Shown: positions 11,977-24,180 of the stretch, piece after piece
How the letters are laid out: each line of letters starts with the position of its first letter
How positions within the stretch are numbered: position 1 is the stretch's first letter
Assembly (NCBI GenBank): GCA_026168455.1
Contig: CM047429.1
Location: 54,753,027 to 54,817,026, forward strand
Direction: 5' to 3'
DNA from: Theocolax elegans
Lineage: Eukaryota; Arthropoda; Insecta; Hymenoptera; Cerocephalidae
DNA length: 64,000 nucleotides
Notes under the pieces: model-generated
Database searches by the model: none
The model's input: only the letters and a program-made list of their open reading frames with translations
Told to the model about the DNA's origin: nothing
Made by a program: the position numbers and the translations under genes

Positions 11977-14535
11977 TGCTGTGGAATCAAACCGACAAGA
12001 CGGGGCTGCAAATGGCAGGAAACCAGGCCGTTCGTGCACGAGTGTGTTCATCTAAGTGCACGCCTATATAGAAACTTTTGCTATAGGAGGATTATGCAAA
12101 TGGAAAAAACGAAACTCCCGGAGAGAGCTCTGGTGGTGCTCTGCACGTGCATAATATGAGTATCGCGTTTACTTCACCGCGTTATACACTATTGCCCCCG
12201 CGGCAAGTCTAGATCTGTACACATTGATACACGTTATTCTTTGGTCTCTATACTTGTTGTTTCATTTACTTTTTCTTGTTTCCTTCTTTGCGCCGACACG
12301 AAGATTCCTGTTAAATGTATGTATATATCTTCGTGCACGCTCACTCACTCACACACACTCTCACGTGTACACATGCACGTATGGATCATTTGGATGCTCT
12401 TTGGTCACCTGAGATATAATTGCGAAAGAAAAGCCGCGAGAGGAAATTCTCTCTGTATATGTATCTTTATATTTTTCCCAGGATGCGGGGTAATGGTTAA
12501 TAAAAGAGGGATGTAAAACGAAGAATGCACAGCTTCCCTCTTTTTTACTTTTATATACATTTATTAAATTCTTCGGAATTTTTATTATTAAATTTGATAT
12601 TATTTTAGAAAATCGATGACGGAGACACTCAAATCGTGGGTATGGACGTTGTTTAATTGAATTTCCGTTTGAATATATAATGCCGATAATTTTAATTTAC
12701 CGGTTTGGATCCACGGTAATTGAATAAACAAAGCATTCGTATATTTGCAGAATTCGAATTTTAACATTTTATACGCAGTGTGTGTATACATATATATAAA
12801 ATATAGAAATGAATGTGTTGATCGAATCATATATAATAATTAATAGGTCAAGGAAGCTTTGTTAACGGCGAATGATGCAAGCCTACATAAATAGTTTACA
12901 ATGATATGTGGAATCATAAAGAAAAATGTTACGGATTTTTAAATTATTAATAATAACTATGGACGAAAAAATGGACGTTGAAGATAAATGTATAATTATA
13001 TTTATTTATAATTTATATTTGTATTTATATCACCCAATGCATTTTTCAATTCGTTAAAAGGGTGTGACATAAATCTACGTTTTCTTTCTTTTTTTTCGCG
13101 CACTTTTATATTGCGAAAATAATTAATCTAATTATTTTTGAAAAAGCAATTCGATGTATGCGCAAAAAGTAGTATATTCAAATGCTTGTTACGGTTAAAA
13201 AAAATCTCTCAACTAATTTAAAGTATCCTTCAAATATATCACCGTTCTCAGGTTTTTATAATAAGGACTAGCATGTTTCAGAGATTGTCATAGTATCACG
13301 TACATACAGTTTGAATATATTTGAACTATTCTCGTTAGTACTATGCATTGAGGTAATTGTTCCTAAGACCATGGGACTTTCATCAAATTCGGAATGTGAA
13401 AGTTATTGAAGTTCGAGTTTATATACATAGCGTTCACACTGTATTGTACGCGTTTAATAAGTCAACGATTGAAAGTACCAAGAAATTATGATTATTTATT
13501 AATTCAACAGTATATAAATAAATTTAATGAAAAATTTGCAAAATTAGGTAAGAATAGTAATTTTATTTAAGAAACGTAAGTTTCGTGTTGGTGCTATACT
13601 AGCAATTAGATAAGAAGTATACAGTAGAGACTGTCGTGACACACATTAAAAAATTAATGCAATATCATGAATATTTATGATGAATATTTATAATATATTA
13701 GGTAATTATTCTATAACTATACATCACACCTTGGTGATATGCATAAAACTCTCGTGTTAATATTTAACACAAAATCAATAAAAATTGCTATTTGCAAGTG
13801 ACCATATAAACTGATGTTGAAATACTAATTTATCACTTTGAAACTGTAATTATAGATTGCGATTATTCGCACAATATTTAAAACAACACTTAACGCAAAA
13901 ATGTTGTACCTTATGTTACTGTGAAAGACTAAGTCATTTAATTATTCGTTAAATGAAATAATTAAGTTTAATCGCACGCAACCCAATTGATGCCATTAGA
14001 CGAAATTTTTAGAAAAATCAATAAGAAGTAATTAAATTTTGATATATATACGTATCAAATGTATTATTTAAGAGATCGGGTTAATTGCAACATATAAAAC
14101 CGAGAAAACGAGCCATGCATCGACCTAAATATCATTATGCAGTAGTAGCTAGTATAGCTATATCCTTCCAATTTTCTCTGACCATCGATTGTTCATTCAC
14201 GCTAATTTCGGCTCGATCGCGCCCACGAGGAGTATATAGGGTCTTAAAATAGCGTAACTTTTAAGATTTAATTACAACGTCCGAGGCTTAGAAAATGGAA
14301 TTCTCAGCAAAAATTCGAGAAAATTACACAGAGATCCTTGGAGGACGTGTAAGGAACGAAACAGCACAACAAGGGGGAGGAAACGTAAAAATAAAAAAGA
14401 AGAGGCAGTAAAGTAAGAAAACGAAGCTCGGCAAGCAGAAGGGGGGAACGAGCGAGCGAAGAAAGAACAACGAAAGACCGAGGAGTGAGTCGAAGAGGAA
14501 GGGGTGAAGAGGCGATGGGGAGGGGGGGGGGGAGG

Positions 14536-14536
<1 letters not shown>

Positions 14537-14566
<30 letters not shown>
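14537..14566 (+). repeat. (GA)n microsatellite after a poly-G run
   Basis: Fifteen GA units directly follow the G-rich run 14516-14536. The homopurine strand extends over about 50 nt. Confidence 0.9.
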
Positions 14567-14571
<5 letters not shown>

Positions 14572-14962
14572 AACCGAGAGAGAGCGTGGGGTCGGCGGCC
14601 GTTTATTGTAGGTGCAGCATTCGTGTGTACCAACACCGAAGCACTCGAGCGCGCTCAAACCGACACCGACACAGACACAGGCAGTAGGGCCCGTGCGGGT
14701 AATATCTATCACGAGGTTCTTTCGTTGTGTGTTGCTTCTAGGGCCGTGTATCTCCAAGTTTTCGCCCTGCTCCATACCTGCCGTGAAATACGCGGATCCG
14801 GTTGTCGCGTGATTTCAAACAGTTCTGTATGTACGCGCATACATCTGCACACGTAAATGCATGTACACGAATATACCCAAATTTCAACGGTGCGCGTTGG
14901 TCAGCCACAATTTTCGAGAACGCGTATATGTATATATTCGTACCGAGAGGAAGAAAGCGCGT

Positions 14963-14986
14963 CAACGTGCCAACGTGCCAACGTGC
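14963..14986 (+). repeat. Three tandem copies of an 8-bp unit
   Basis: CAACGTGC is repeated three times without a mismatch. Each unit contains an ACGTG core. Confidence 0.85.
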
Positions 14987-15215
14987 CGCAATCAATCCGC
15001 GATTTCGCAAATAAATGTTGGAGCAGAGGAAATTGATGCCGCATAATTGACAGAAATCGTCGAGTTTTCTCTTTTTATAAACTTTTCGTGAAATTGCGGA
15101 GGTGCCTTTCAAATTGAACAGCAAATTGCGTAAAAAGAGGGCTAAAGGCCGTACTACTACTACTACTACTATACTCTTACCACTACTAGTGTATGAACCG
15201 TGGAGAAGAAGCAAT

Positions 15216-15219
<4 letters not shown>

Positions 15220-15287
<68 letters not shown>

Positions 15288-15288
15288 C
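15220..15288 (+). repeat. Compound (CT)n-(ATCT)n microsatellite
   Basis: About 25 CT units pass directly into four to five ATCT units. It is among the longest arrays in the window and is likely to be polymorphic. Confidence 0.95.
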
Positions 15289-15579
15289 CTCTCTCGACGT
15301 AAGGAAGCAAGCGCGTGTGACTTGGGTTGGTACGAAAAAAAAAAGATTGGCACGACTGCGCCAAATATCGAGAAAAGAAACTTGGAGCAGCGTATTTCCG
15401 GGTTTTTCAATCGTATATACGAGCAAGGTAAACGATCGAGTCAGAGGTTGACAACGCCACCGCCAAGTCCGAGAGAGGCAAGAAAAAAATTCTTAACCGG
15501 CTGATTCATCCCGGCAGTAGCTCGTGTGACACGCCACGGGGCTTTACGACTGCAGTGCTGTAACTAAACCCTACGCCCG

Positions 15580-15581
<2 letters not shown>

Positions 15582-15613
<32 letters not shown>
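15582..15613 (+). repeat. (CT)n microsatellite
   Basis: About 15 CT units followed by T/C-rich sequence to about 15640. Confidence 0.9.
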
Positions 15614-15618
<5 letters not shown>

Positions 15619-15660
15619 TCTCCTCCTTCGTCTTTCCCCTGCTTCTCACAATATAAGCCA

Positions 15661-18600
15661 TTTAACTTGTTAAAAATAATAAAATAGGATTATGCCGCGG
15701 GATTGCGCACGCATCGTAAACACTGTAAGACGAGAGCCTTATGTGAATTAAGTCCCATAATTTCTCACTATTATCGTATATGGAACTTGATAAAGAAACG
15801 ACTAATAAACGATCTTGACTATAGCTTTAGTGTTTTGTTGCAATTAGGATAGGTGTCGTTGTATTTGATTGAGTACATAAGGCGTTACAGATTCTTTTGC
15901 CCCTAACAATACACATTACTTGCTCTTGAAATTTCATACTTACTACCTTAAATTAATAAATTTTCATTTTTTTTAATACTCATATTTTTTCATCTATATA
16001 TGTAGAACTATTAAAATGACAATTGCTACTATTTTAAAAAATTTTTTAAAGATAAATCATAGTGTTTGATAATTATCAATAAAATGTATTGCGTGTAAGC
16101 TTTAAAAAATATAACAGACTGCTTTCTTATACATCGTTAATCAATAATAGAATAAAATGAACTTTTCGATAATTTATTTTATTGTTGGTTTCAAGTGACC
16201 CACTCAGCGTAAGTGAATTCAGATATTATTGATTATTAATTACAATTCATATATTTTACTACCGTCTAATGCAACTGTAAGGCGTCTGGAACTTAAAGTA
16301 TCGAAACAACTTTAACTGTATTTTTAGCCCACAGGCTATAAGAGTTTAGAATATATTTTTACCTTTTGAATAAAAATATATCTTAATCTTTCGTTTCACA
16401 GATGTTTCCAAAATGAAAAAGTTTTACGTTTGCTTTTTCTGAAAATTAAATATTACGAGCAATATTTTAATATTCGATGATTTCAAAGAATTACTATATC
16501 AATTTTTCATAGCTTAAGTGTAACGGTTTATGTAAATATTTTTTATTTCATTTTGATATAAAAAATGTAATTTGATTTTATTTCTTTCTATTTTTTCGGA
16601 AAAACGCTTTTAAAATTTAGATTCAGGAGGTCAAAATGTATTAAAAACACCTGAGTGATCGGAGGGTGTTCAATTACCTACAAACTCTTATGGTTTCTTC
16701 TTGAGTGATAGGCAATTTGTCTTAAGTACTGAAGTATATAATGTATATGTTTTTACGTTTATACATTAGCGTTAAATAAAAGCAATAACGAGGCTTAAAT
16801 TTTTAATGTAAATGTACTTATTTCTTTTTAACTACTTTTTGCAGGTAAAATATAATTGTATATTTAATTTTAGAGAATGAATTTGATAAAATATAATAGT
16901 ATAGAATAATTAGAGTTAATTTTTAAAATTGAACGTTGCTGACATATTATTTATTATCACTTAATATATCACAAGATGTTAACATCAGAAGTTCGTGCGT
17001 TCAAGCGAATTTGAGCGTAATAAAATATTCGTTATATTATAATGATATCAATCTACGCATTTATTAAGACATAAATATATAAAAGTGGAAATCTTAGATT
17101 TTAAATATTTTTAGAATATGTATAAAAAGTAGGCGATTGAATTGAAATTAATAAATTAAAATCAACCCTTTTCTTCTTTCGTGAAGTAATAAAATATCGA
17201 ATAATGCGTTTTATAATTAGAGTCTGGATCATGTATGATTCAACAATTTACTTTTTTCGCACTTCAACCTACATATAATCATTTTCGTTTACGTCAAAGA
17301 TGTAGTTAATATTATGTTTTGCATTAATTCAATAATTGAGCGAGGAAGAATTGGTTCTATACACGTATAGATGTATATATCCACCGTTAAGATTTGAATC
17401 ATTCAAGTTAAAGTATAAATAGATATCTATTTTGAAATACATCCTGCAATTATCTATATTGTTACTCTGAATAGCTGTATATCGCTTAGAATGGCACTGC
17501 ATATTCTTGTGTGCACCAAGAAACAAACAAGTTACAAACAATTGATTAACAAAAAAAAGCTGATGCACAAAAATTTTAGTACGGAGTAAAATAAATGTTA
17601 AAGGAAATGGAAAAAGTAGGCAATTTTACATTTTATAGTTTTTGTAATACTTGCATACATTTGGTGGGACTATTATTATAGTCGAATAGTGCAGCATAAC
17701 TCGATCCGCGGAAGTTTTGAATAGAGTGCCGTTAGCAAATCTATCGTGGATCTTCCTAGTTCTTGGAGATGCGGTCGATAGGTATATTCCCATGCAAACG
17801 GCTTATTTTCCTTTTCTTAACCCTCTAGTTTTCATCAAAAGATATCCAGGATTGATCCTATCAGAGGGCAACAACAGCCAATGTTGATTTTTTTATGAAA
17901 CTGAAAAAAAAGTTCAAGATAAAATTCGTTGCCAGATACTACCTTATTTTTTTTTTCTACGAAAATTAGTAGATAACCTTAATAATTCATAAAGGGAAAA
18001 GGGTATTACGAAGAAACTTAATTTTAGATTATTAAATAATTTGATTTCGTTTAAGATGTGGTACCTCAAAACGTTTACATGAATATAATTAAGAGATTTT
18101 GAAGTTATCATTCACCTGGAAATAAACAATTATTACAATAGATAATGATATGGATTTTTTGATTTTAGAGAAAAAATAAACTAAATTATTATCCAGTGGA
18201 ATAATACAAATTTTCATTTTGAAGAAAGAAATATTTTTAAAGCTTAAAATAATTCAGCGCTACTTTACAGATTGAATGAAAACGTTTAAATTGAAAATGT
18301 CATTACACATATAGTATTTTCTTTATTTGTGGTATTTCAGATGAAGTACTTTATATTAAATAGACTGAAAAATAAATCGAGAGAAAAACAATGTTACATC
18401 TACAAAATTTTACAGTGAGTCAGCAAATTGAATGAAATATTCAAGTAGAAAATTTAAAGATTGTACATTATGTTGCCAACTGTCAATTCTTCAGATGAAC
18501 AGTTGTTAAATAATTGTAATAAAAATATTCCTTAGAAATATTCGATCGCTGCTCCTATTATTTTAGGGCAACATATATATCAGTGAACATTATTAATTTA

Positions 18601-21099
18601 ATAAGGCTAATCGATTTAAATAGAATTCATGTTTAAATATTAATCAAATTAAAATTAAACTGACATGAAAAGGTGTGCAGTACGTTTCATGAAATAAATA
18701 TATGTATATGTCTTTAGGTATATAAGAATATGTAATTTCCCACAGTGAGGTAATTGAGCCTCTCCCTATGGCAGTCAATCATTTTGTTCGAATTTTGAAC
18801 TCCTCTTTAACTTAAGGGATATTGGCGAGTGTCTGCAGGAAACGGACTCTAACTCATTTGAAAGAGCTATAGTAGTGCTTACGTCGATATCCGATTTTTG
18901 CCCTTTCATACTTCCTTACTCAGTAGATTGCCTATAAGTTCGAGAAGATTTTTATAAATAGATGATTGAATGTATATGAGGCAGTATTTGCATAGTTCTT
19001 ATATACATATATATACGTAGTATTATAGTACTTCAATTGCAAAAATTTATGTATATCTACAAATTTATATATAAAATATAAGGTTATATTATTAATCACT
19101 GTAAATGCTTTTGACACCATTTAGATACATCTGAGACTGTTAAATCTCGGTGACCTGAATTTTTCAGATACGACCATTGTCGGGAAAGTCATATTAATAA
19201 GGGCGCTCTGAATTACTTTGATTCGTTCCGGCCTGGCAAAATAGATATCTTAAAATTTTGATCTACATTAACTGTTGTATATACTATTTACACTGCGGAG
19301 TGAATATTATCTGTAGGTTTAAGGCATTTATCAATATTATACGCATTAAACGTATTCACAGGAAACAACATTAAATCTTTATAATTATGTAATTTTGATA
19401 TAAATGTATTTCAACTTTGTTTAACGACAAGTTATCGTACATGATATATCTATAATAAGCGGAAACGTATATAGATTACAATATGTCTCATCTCGAGTCA
19501 CTCAGATTGATTTAGGAATTATATTCTGAAGGACGTTGCGAATTTTAATTTTCATTTTGATAAGATCGTCGTAAAACAAAAAAGTAATTTTATAAATTGA
19601 ACAAGATATGACGCATTGTTTGAGCAAAATATAATATGTATAGTGATAGGAAGGATAAGCATGTTACTCCAATGCAAATGAATTGAATATGATTTAGGAT
19701 GGACTTTATAAAATATATATATAGTTTGTCGGTATCATATTCTATAATATCATTAGACTATGAAAAGCTAAATATATAGTGATTTTGTACGTATACCACC
19801 ATATCATAAGATGAACTATAACTTAATATTGAAATCTGTACTCGTGTATTATTTTAAGTTTTATTGTTGTTCTATCCGATTGGTATTTTATAATTAACAA
19901 AAATTATCGAAACATTGTATTCATTTCAATAAAATATTGAACAATACAACTTTACTCGCTTACATAAATTAAATTTGCTTGAATTAATAATTTTTTAAGC
20001 TTACACTATTTATCATTTTTACGCAATCGATACCTAAACAATTAATTACAATATACATATTTTCGTACCCTTGGGTTATTTAATGTTTATTTAAACAATT
20101 AATGGAATTGTTTTAAAGTGTTGTTGATTAATGTACCAAGCGTTGACGTTTCATTAAATAAATAAGAGTTACGTTAAATTTTGTATAAAAGATGTAACAT
20201 CAATAAAGTAGAGAGACGTTCCACCGTGACGTTAGTTCAGCCGGGAAAAAGGTCTTAGTATTAACGGGTTAATATTAAGAAACTCAATCTGTGGTTTTCT
20301 TAAAAAGGATTGTCTCGGCATCGAAGGAGGTCATGAGTAGGGTTGAAATGAGGGAAATACTTTAGTCTTAGGGTGAAAGGGTTTCTCTCTCTTCTCGAAC
20401 CTATTAGTCTCTTTATATTCTAGTACAGACTCTCTCTACCTCGGCCATTCGGTACGTATTCTTACGATACGACTGTCCCTGTCACAACCAAAGCACGATC
20501 ACGCTCGTTCGTTTCCCCCCCGTGCATTTTAGTCTCTCTGGCAATTTGCTCAAACTTGGCGCGATGACTAAAAAAAAAACGAAGCAACTTATGGGTTCGT
20601 AAAATTTACCTAAAACCACTAACATTCAAAAATTCCTCTTTCGAGGAGCGTAAGAGCCCTTTTAGGATCCCTAACATTTTTTAGAGCCACGCCAATTTTG
20701 GCTAGACTGTTTGGCATAAACCACTTTATGTATACGCTAAAACGTAATAGAGGTATGTGAAATATTCATTTTGTATATTCATCCGTAATAAACTACAAAG
20801 TATAAAATAAAAAGGAAAAAATATGTATATATACGTACACATACACACACACACACGTAGACGACGCTCCCAAAGAAATTCGAGTTGGAGCGGACGTAAA
20901 AACAACAAAACCAATCCCCTCGCTTAAATTTTAAAAGTTTCGGAAGAAATAAGTTGAGTGACCAACAACTGACTAGTACGTTATACACGTGTGTGTGTGT
21001 GTGTACACATCCACGTTATAAAAGAATAAAATAAGGAAGAGGCGATTAAGTGTTGAAAATAAAGCGAACATCGATAAAGAAAGGTCGTGTAACATTTGA
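15661..21099. other. A+T-rich intron stretch, no exon supported
   Basis: No coding-like frame was found. There are good isolated 3' splice-site-like tracts at 16401 (TCGTTTCACAG) and 16844, the latter also joined to a donor. 20450-20700 is moderately richer in G+C without a recognisable element. Short CA and TG runs occur at 20839-20858 and 20990-21005. Confidence 0.45.
16821..16850 (+). promoter_or_regulatory. Candidate recursive splice site (weaker donor)
   Basis: The pyrimidine-rich tract TTTCTTTTTAACTACTTTTT is followed by GCAG|GTAAAA, so a strong 3' splice site is fused to a partial 5' splice site. The donor half matches at CAG|GTAA but lacks G at +5. It lies about 12.4 kb into the intron on the sense strand, a plausible first ratchet step. 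Confidence 0.35.
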
Positions 21100-21500
21100 G
21101 TTTGAAAGCTCGTTGGAAATTAATTAAACGAAATTTCGCGATCGACATCGATGCCGGGGCTCTCCTCGCGCGCGTACTCTCGGTGTGCATCTCATTGAGC
21201 CTCGACTATTCGAAGCACGCGGGTTGTTTCCGCCGGGCTGCGGAATGACTTAAGTGGACTGTAAGTTCAACAAGATAGCGCTTGCTCGCGCGCGCGAGCG
21301 AACCAAGAGAAAGAGGAGTCTGCGCGACGTTGCCAGACGCGGAGCAACGCCGTGAGAGAGATAGGGATAGAGAGATAGAGAGAAAGAGAAAAGGAGAAAA
21401 GGAGCCGAAGGGCGACCCGCATCTTGGCCAGCTGAATACCGACTCGCGCGATTCAATCCCTCTTATACGAATTATGAAAGCGAGGTTTTGGCCTGCACGC

Positions 21501-21501
<1 letters not shown>

Positions 21502-21542
<41 letters not shown>

Positions 21543-21545
21543 TTC
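21502..21545 (+). repeat. (CT)n microsatellite
   Basis: About 20 CT units with one TTT interruption. Confidence 0.9.
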
Positions 21546-21916
21546 CACGACGGAACTAAATGTACACATCCCGAGTCCTTTCTCTTTTTCCGTTATTCAA
21601 GGCTCGCTCTTTTCTTTGGCTGGCCGGACGCGCACAGAGTCCCTTTCTTTCTCCCATTGTTTATTTCCCGCCTCTTTCGAACGCACACACACAAACACAT
21701 GAGAGAATTGTACAGTGCAATTGGTCTATATGACGGTTTTCTGCACTATGAAAACTCGATTCTCTGGGATTTAATGGTTTTATTGGCACAACCGAGACTA
21801 AATTCAACTGGAAGTTTCAATGGGACGAATTAATTTCCTCGAATGTCTATATGAGATTGATGAGGGCAAAATACCGGGACTGAATATGTATATATATACG
21901 TATACGTATAGCAGGC

Positions 21917-21957
21917 AGGGGGATGTCGAGGGGGACGGAGGGGGGGGGAGATGGGGG
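21917..21957 (+). other. G-quadruplex-prone tract, + strand
   Basis: Four runs of five or more G on the + strand are separated by loops of about 7, 5 and 4 nt. It meets the usual sequence rule for an intramolecular G-quadruplex. In sense RNA it would lie in the intron. Confidence 0.55.
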
Positions 21958-22060
21958 CTGGAGGAAGGAAACCGTGGGGAAAGTGTATACTTGCGCATCG
22001 ATCGAGTGCAATAAAATAATCGGATGTGACACTAATTTCTGCGGTGGCTCTCGAAGCATT

Positions 22061-23459
22061 CAAACTTCTTTACTACCTTTATACTCCGAATTTTCTTGAA
22101 TTCGAACTGCTGCTCGAGTTTAGTTATTCTTGTTTTCAAACAAAGCCAACTGAAATACACCACGCGTATTAAATATTACAGCTTGGCTGGAAAATTGTAT
22201 TTTATTTAAAATATTTTGTGGTATACACGTATTTGAGTTTTTTTGGTGTTGTTAAAAATGTGCGTGTGCGTATGACTGTAGGTTGCAGAGTACGTGACAT
22301 TTCATTTGTAACAAAGTGAAATTTACTTAAAGTGGAAATAGTTTCGTAATTGATCAACGTATGATTTGTATTGCGTAATGTCTATCATTGTACGTTCAAA
22401 TGTGTAAAATTTTTTTAATTACTTTAATAACTACATTATTGGTTTTAATAATAATAAATAAATAAATAAATCGGAACAATTTTTTAACTAAAATGTAACT
22501 ATCTCTACTGATTTAAGTATACATCATGATTACGTATATTCATATCTGTAAATAATTATAAGTTCATGGTTATTCACATAACATACAAGCCTCGTTATAT
22601 CATTCTGTATTGTATATAAAGCAATGTAAAAAAGTTGATTAAAAAAGGCCTCTTTGAACAAAACTTGTATTACCTGCATGTGTCGATCTGAAAAATATAA
22701 AATATTAGAGAAAGTTTATTTACATACTAGTCCCCAGTATTACTAATAATTTATTAGGTTAGAATATTTACAAATCGTTTTGGCTGTATTTGATTAAAAC
22801 TCATTAATTTATAGGTATGTATTTAATTGCAATTTTTGTATATATATAGGAAATAATATACATAGTTACGAAACTTGTTTGTTTCATTAATTTTGACTTT
22901 TACGATATCCGAACAATGCGCGAGGAAAATAATATTCCTTGTTATTATTATTACTCATTGCCTTAAATTAAAATCATGAATTTTAATTTCCATGTCTTAT
23001 TAAACTTTTGTAACGAACTTTAAGTATTATAAAACTTTATGCGGTTAGCTGTAAACGTTAAATAGTTTAAAACTATATAAACTATTAAGCATTCTTTAAA
23101 CCATTGCTTTCGTTAAATATTAAAATTTTCTTAACTTCTTTTCATCTTATTATTTTTTTTTCTTCTGTCCGACAAGATAATTCGTAGTCTTACACACCGT
23201 TATACAATTTATTACGTAATTTGCAACATTCGCTAGCCCTCTTGATTACCGTGTAATCATCGCATTGTAAAATTCAAACAAAACTCGCGACCCTTACAAC
23301 AATGAGAGAAAAGTACTTGATGTGCAAAGAAGTTTGCAAGCTCAAAAAATATTTTCCCTTTGGCAATTAAATTCAGAGATGCCAGTGAAGAGAACGAGGC
23401 GTAATTAAAGGGAGTAAGAGAAGGAGGAGCGAGAGGTACGGTATGCAAGAGCGCAGGGT
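22061..23459. other. A+T-rich intron stretch, nothing recognised
   Basis: No coding character is seen. A run of AATA units lies near 22448-22470. Confidence 0.45.
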
Positions 23460-24180
23460 AGTCTCAAGCATCAGATTGACAATTTACAAGTCTGTCCGGG
23501 ACAAGGTTTTCCGCGGTGCGAACTGCATTTCTGAATACGTGCGGTGTCCCGCCCGGGTAAGAATGCGACGCGAAACCCCGGGCAGGTAGTCAAGCGAAGG
23601 TTAAGCTTTGGGCTTGCACACGACGTCACGTACCTTATGTTTAGACGGTCTACGTGACCAGCACCACTAACGAAAGATCCACGCGAAAATTGAATATTTT
23701 TTCGCTCTTGGACGGCCGAGACTAATGTCTGTATCAGTCCCTCCCGAGTTCCGACCCTTTTGCATCTCGTTGTCGTGGTGCATGCGTTTTCCTCTGCTCG
23801 TACCTACCCGAAATTATACCAAAATGCGACATTTGCGTTTTCTCTCTTCCTCTTTATATGTATATATATATCCTCTTCCCCTCTGTGACAACCTGTATTA
23901 CGTAGTAATGGGCATCTTGTTACCACGTAATCGGGGTGGATAAAGATTCACGACTGGTTTGATGTATTAACGCATAATTGTCAAAAAGGTGCGAGGAAGC
24001 CTACCGCAACGAGGTTTCCGAGTGGGTCTACCACATGTGCGCGAGTCAAGTGCTCGAACCGCGAGCATTGTCAGCTCTGCGCATTACGCTTCTTGTCGCC
24101 TATATATCATATTACATCTTCATTCTCCTCCGAGTCGTTACTATGTCATTACGTGACATTTAATTTGTGGTTTCGTTGGG
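23460..24180. other. G+C-rich island with a possible small coding segment
   Basis: An island of CpG-containing sequence with a donor-like CCGG|GTAAGA at 23563 that lacks an AG in front. The most coding-like part is 23978-24060, listed separately. Otherwise no gene is recognised. Confidence 0.4.
23978..24163 (+). other. Coding-like segment, unproven exon
   Basis: The frame reads KRCEEAYRNEVSEWVYHMC and continues for about 60 residues. The first 25 codons have mostly G or C in third position, unlike the surrounding intron. There is no ATG start. A stop lies directly upstream (23975-23977), and the only AG nearby (AAAAAG|GTGCG) lacks a pyrimidine tract. The opposite strand also has an open frame here. 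The second half becomes hydrophobic and A+T-rich, as random sequence would. I recognise no family. Confidence 0.15.

Larger units (their letters stand above)
4468..14199 (+). other. Presumed intron 1, first part: A+T-rich, no exon supported
   Basis: Nearly 10 kb with no frame of coding character on either strand. The sequence is A+T-rich with long A and T runs. Slightly richer patches lie at about 8640-9130 and 11640-12200, both with (CT)n arrays and TA/CA runs. The longest frames (for example minus 11280-11696) have random composition and no flanking splice signals. Assignment to an intron rests on the donor at 4468. The matching acceptor is not identified. Confidence 0.5.
14200..15660. other. 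G+C-richer island with clustered simple repeats
   Basis: This 1.4-kb island stands out from the surrounding A+T-rich intron. It holds a poly-G run (14521-14532), a GA array, a three-unit 8-bp tandem repeat, a (TAC)n run near 15153-15170 and two long CT arrays. Both strands show long frames here, but they are Ser/Leu or Arg/Glu repeats read through the arrays and are not supported as genes. It could be an enhancer or an open-chromatin region. Confidence 0.45.
21100..22060. other. G+C-rich island with CT array and G-run cluster
   Basis: About 0.95 kb of CpG-containing, G+C-rich sequence. It includes alternating GCGCGCGC at 21290-21298, a GA-rich run (21355-21400), the CT array 21502-21545 and the G-rich tract 21917-21957. 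Frames through it on either strand (for example plus 21282-21833) are Arg/Glu- or Ser/Leu-rich products of the repeats and I do not support them as genes. Confidence 0.45.

Noticed and set aside
14272..14856. Overlapping long frames on both strands (110-167 codons)
   Set aside because: Both are translations of the GA array and poly-G run. Both strands being open at once is a sign of repeats, not of genes.
16391..16445. Strong acceptor TCTTTCGTTTCACAG followed by ATG
   Set aside because: The ATG frame stops after four codons, the exon 1 phase stops after about a dozen, and no donor is nearby.
21282..21833. 183-codon + frame
   Set aside because: It crosses the GA-rich run and the CT array (Arg/Glu, then Ser/Leu). 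No start context and no recognisable domain.
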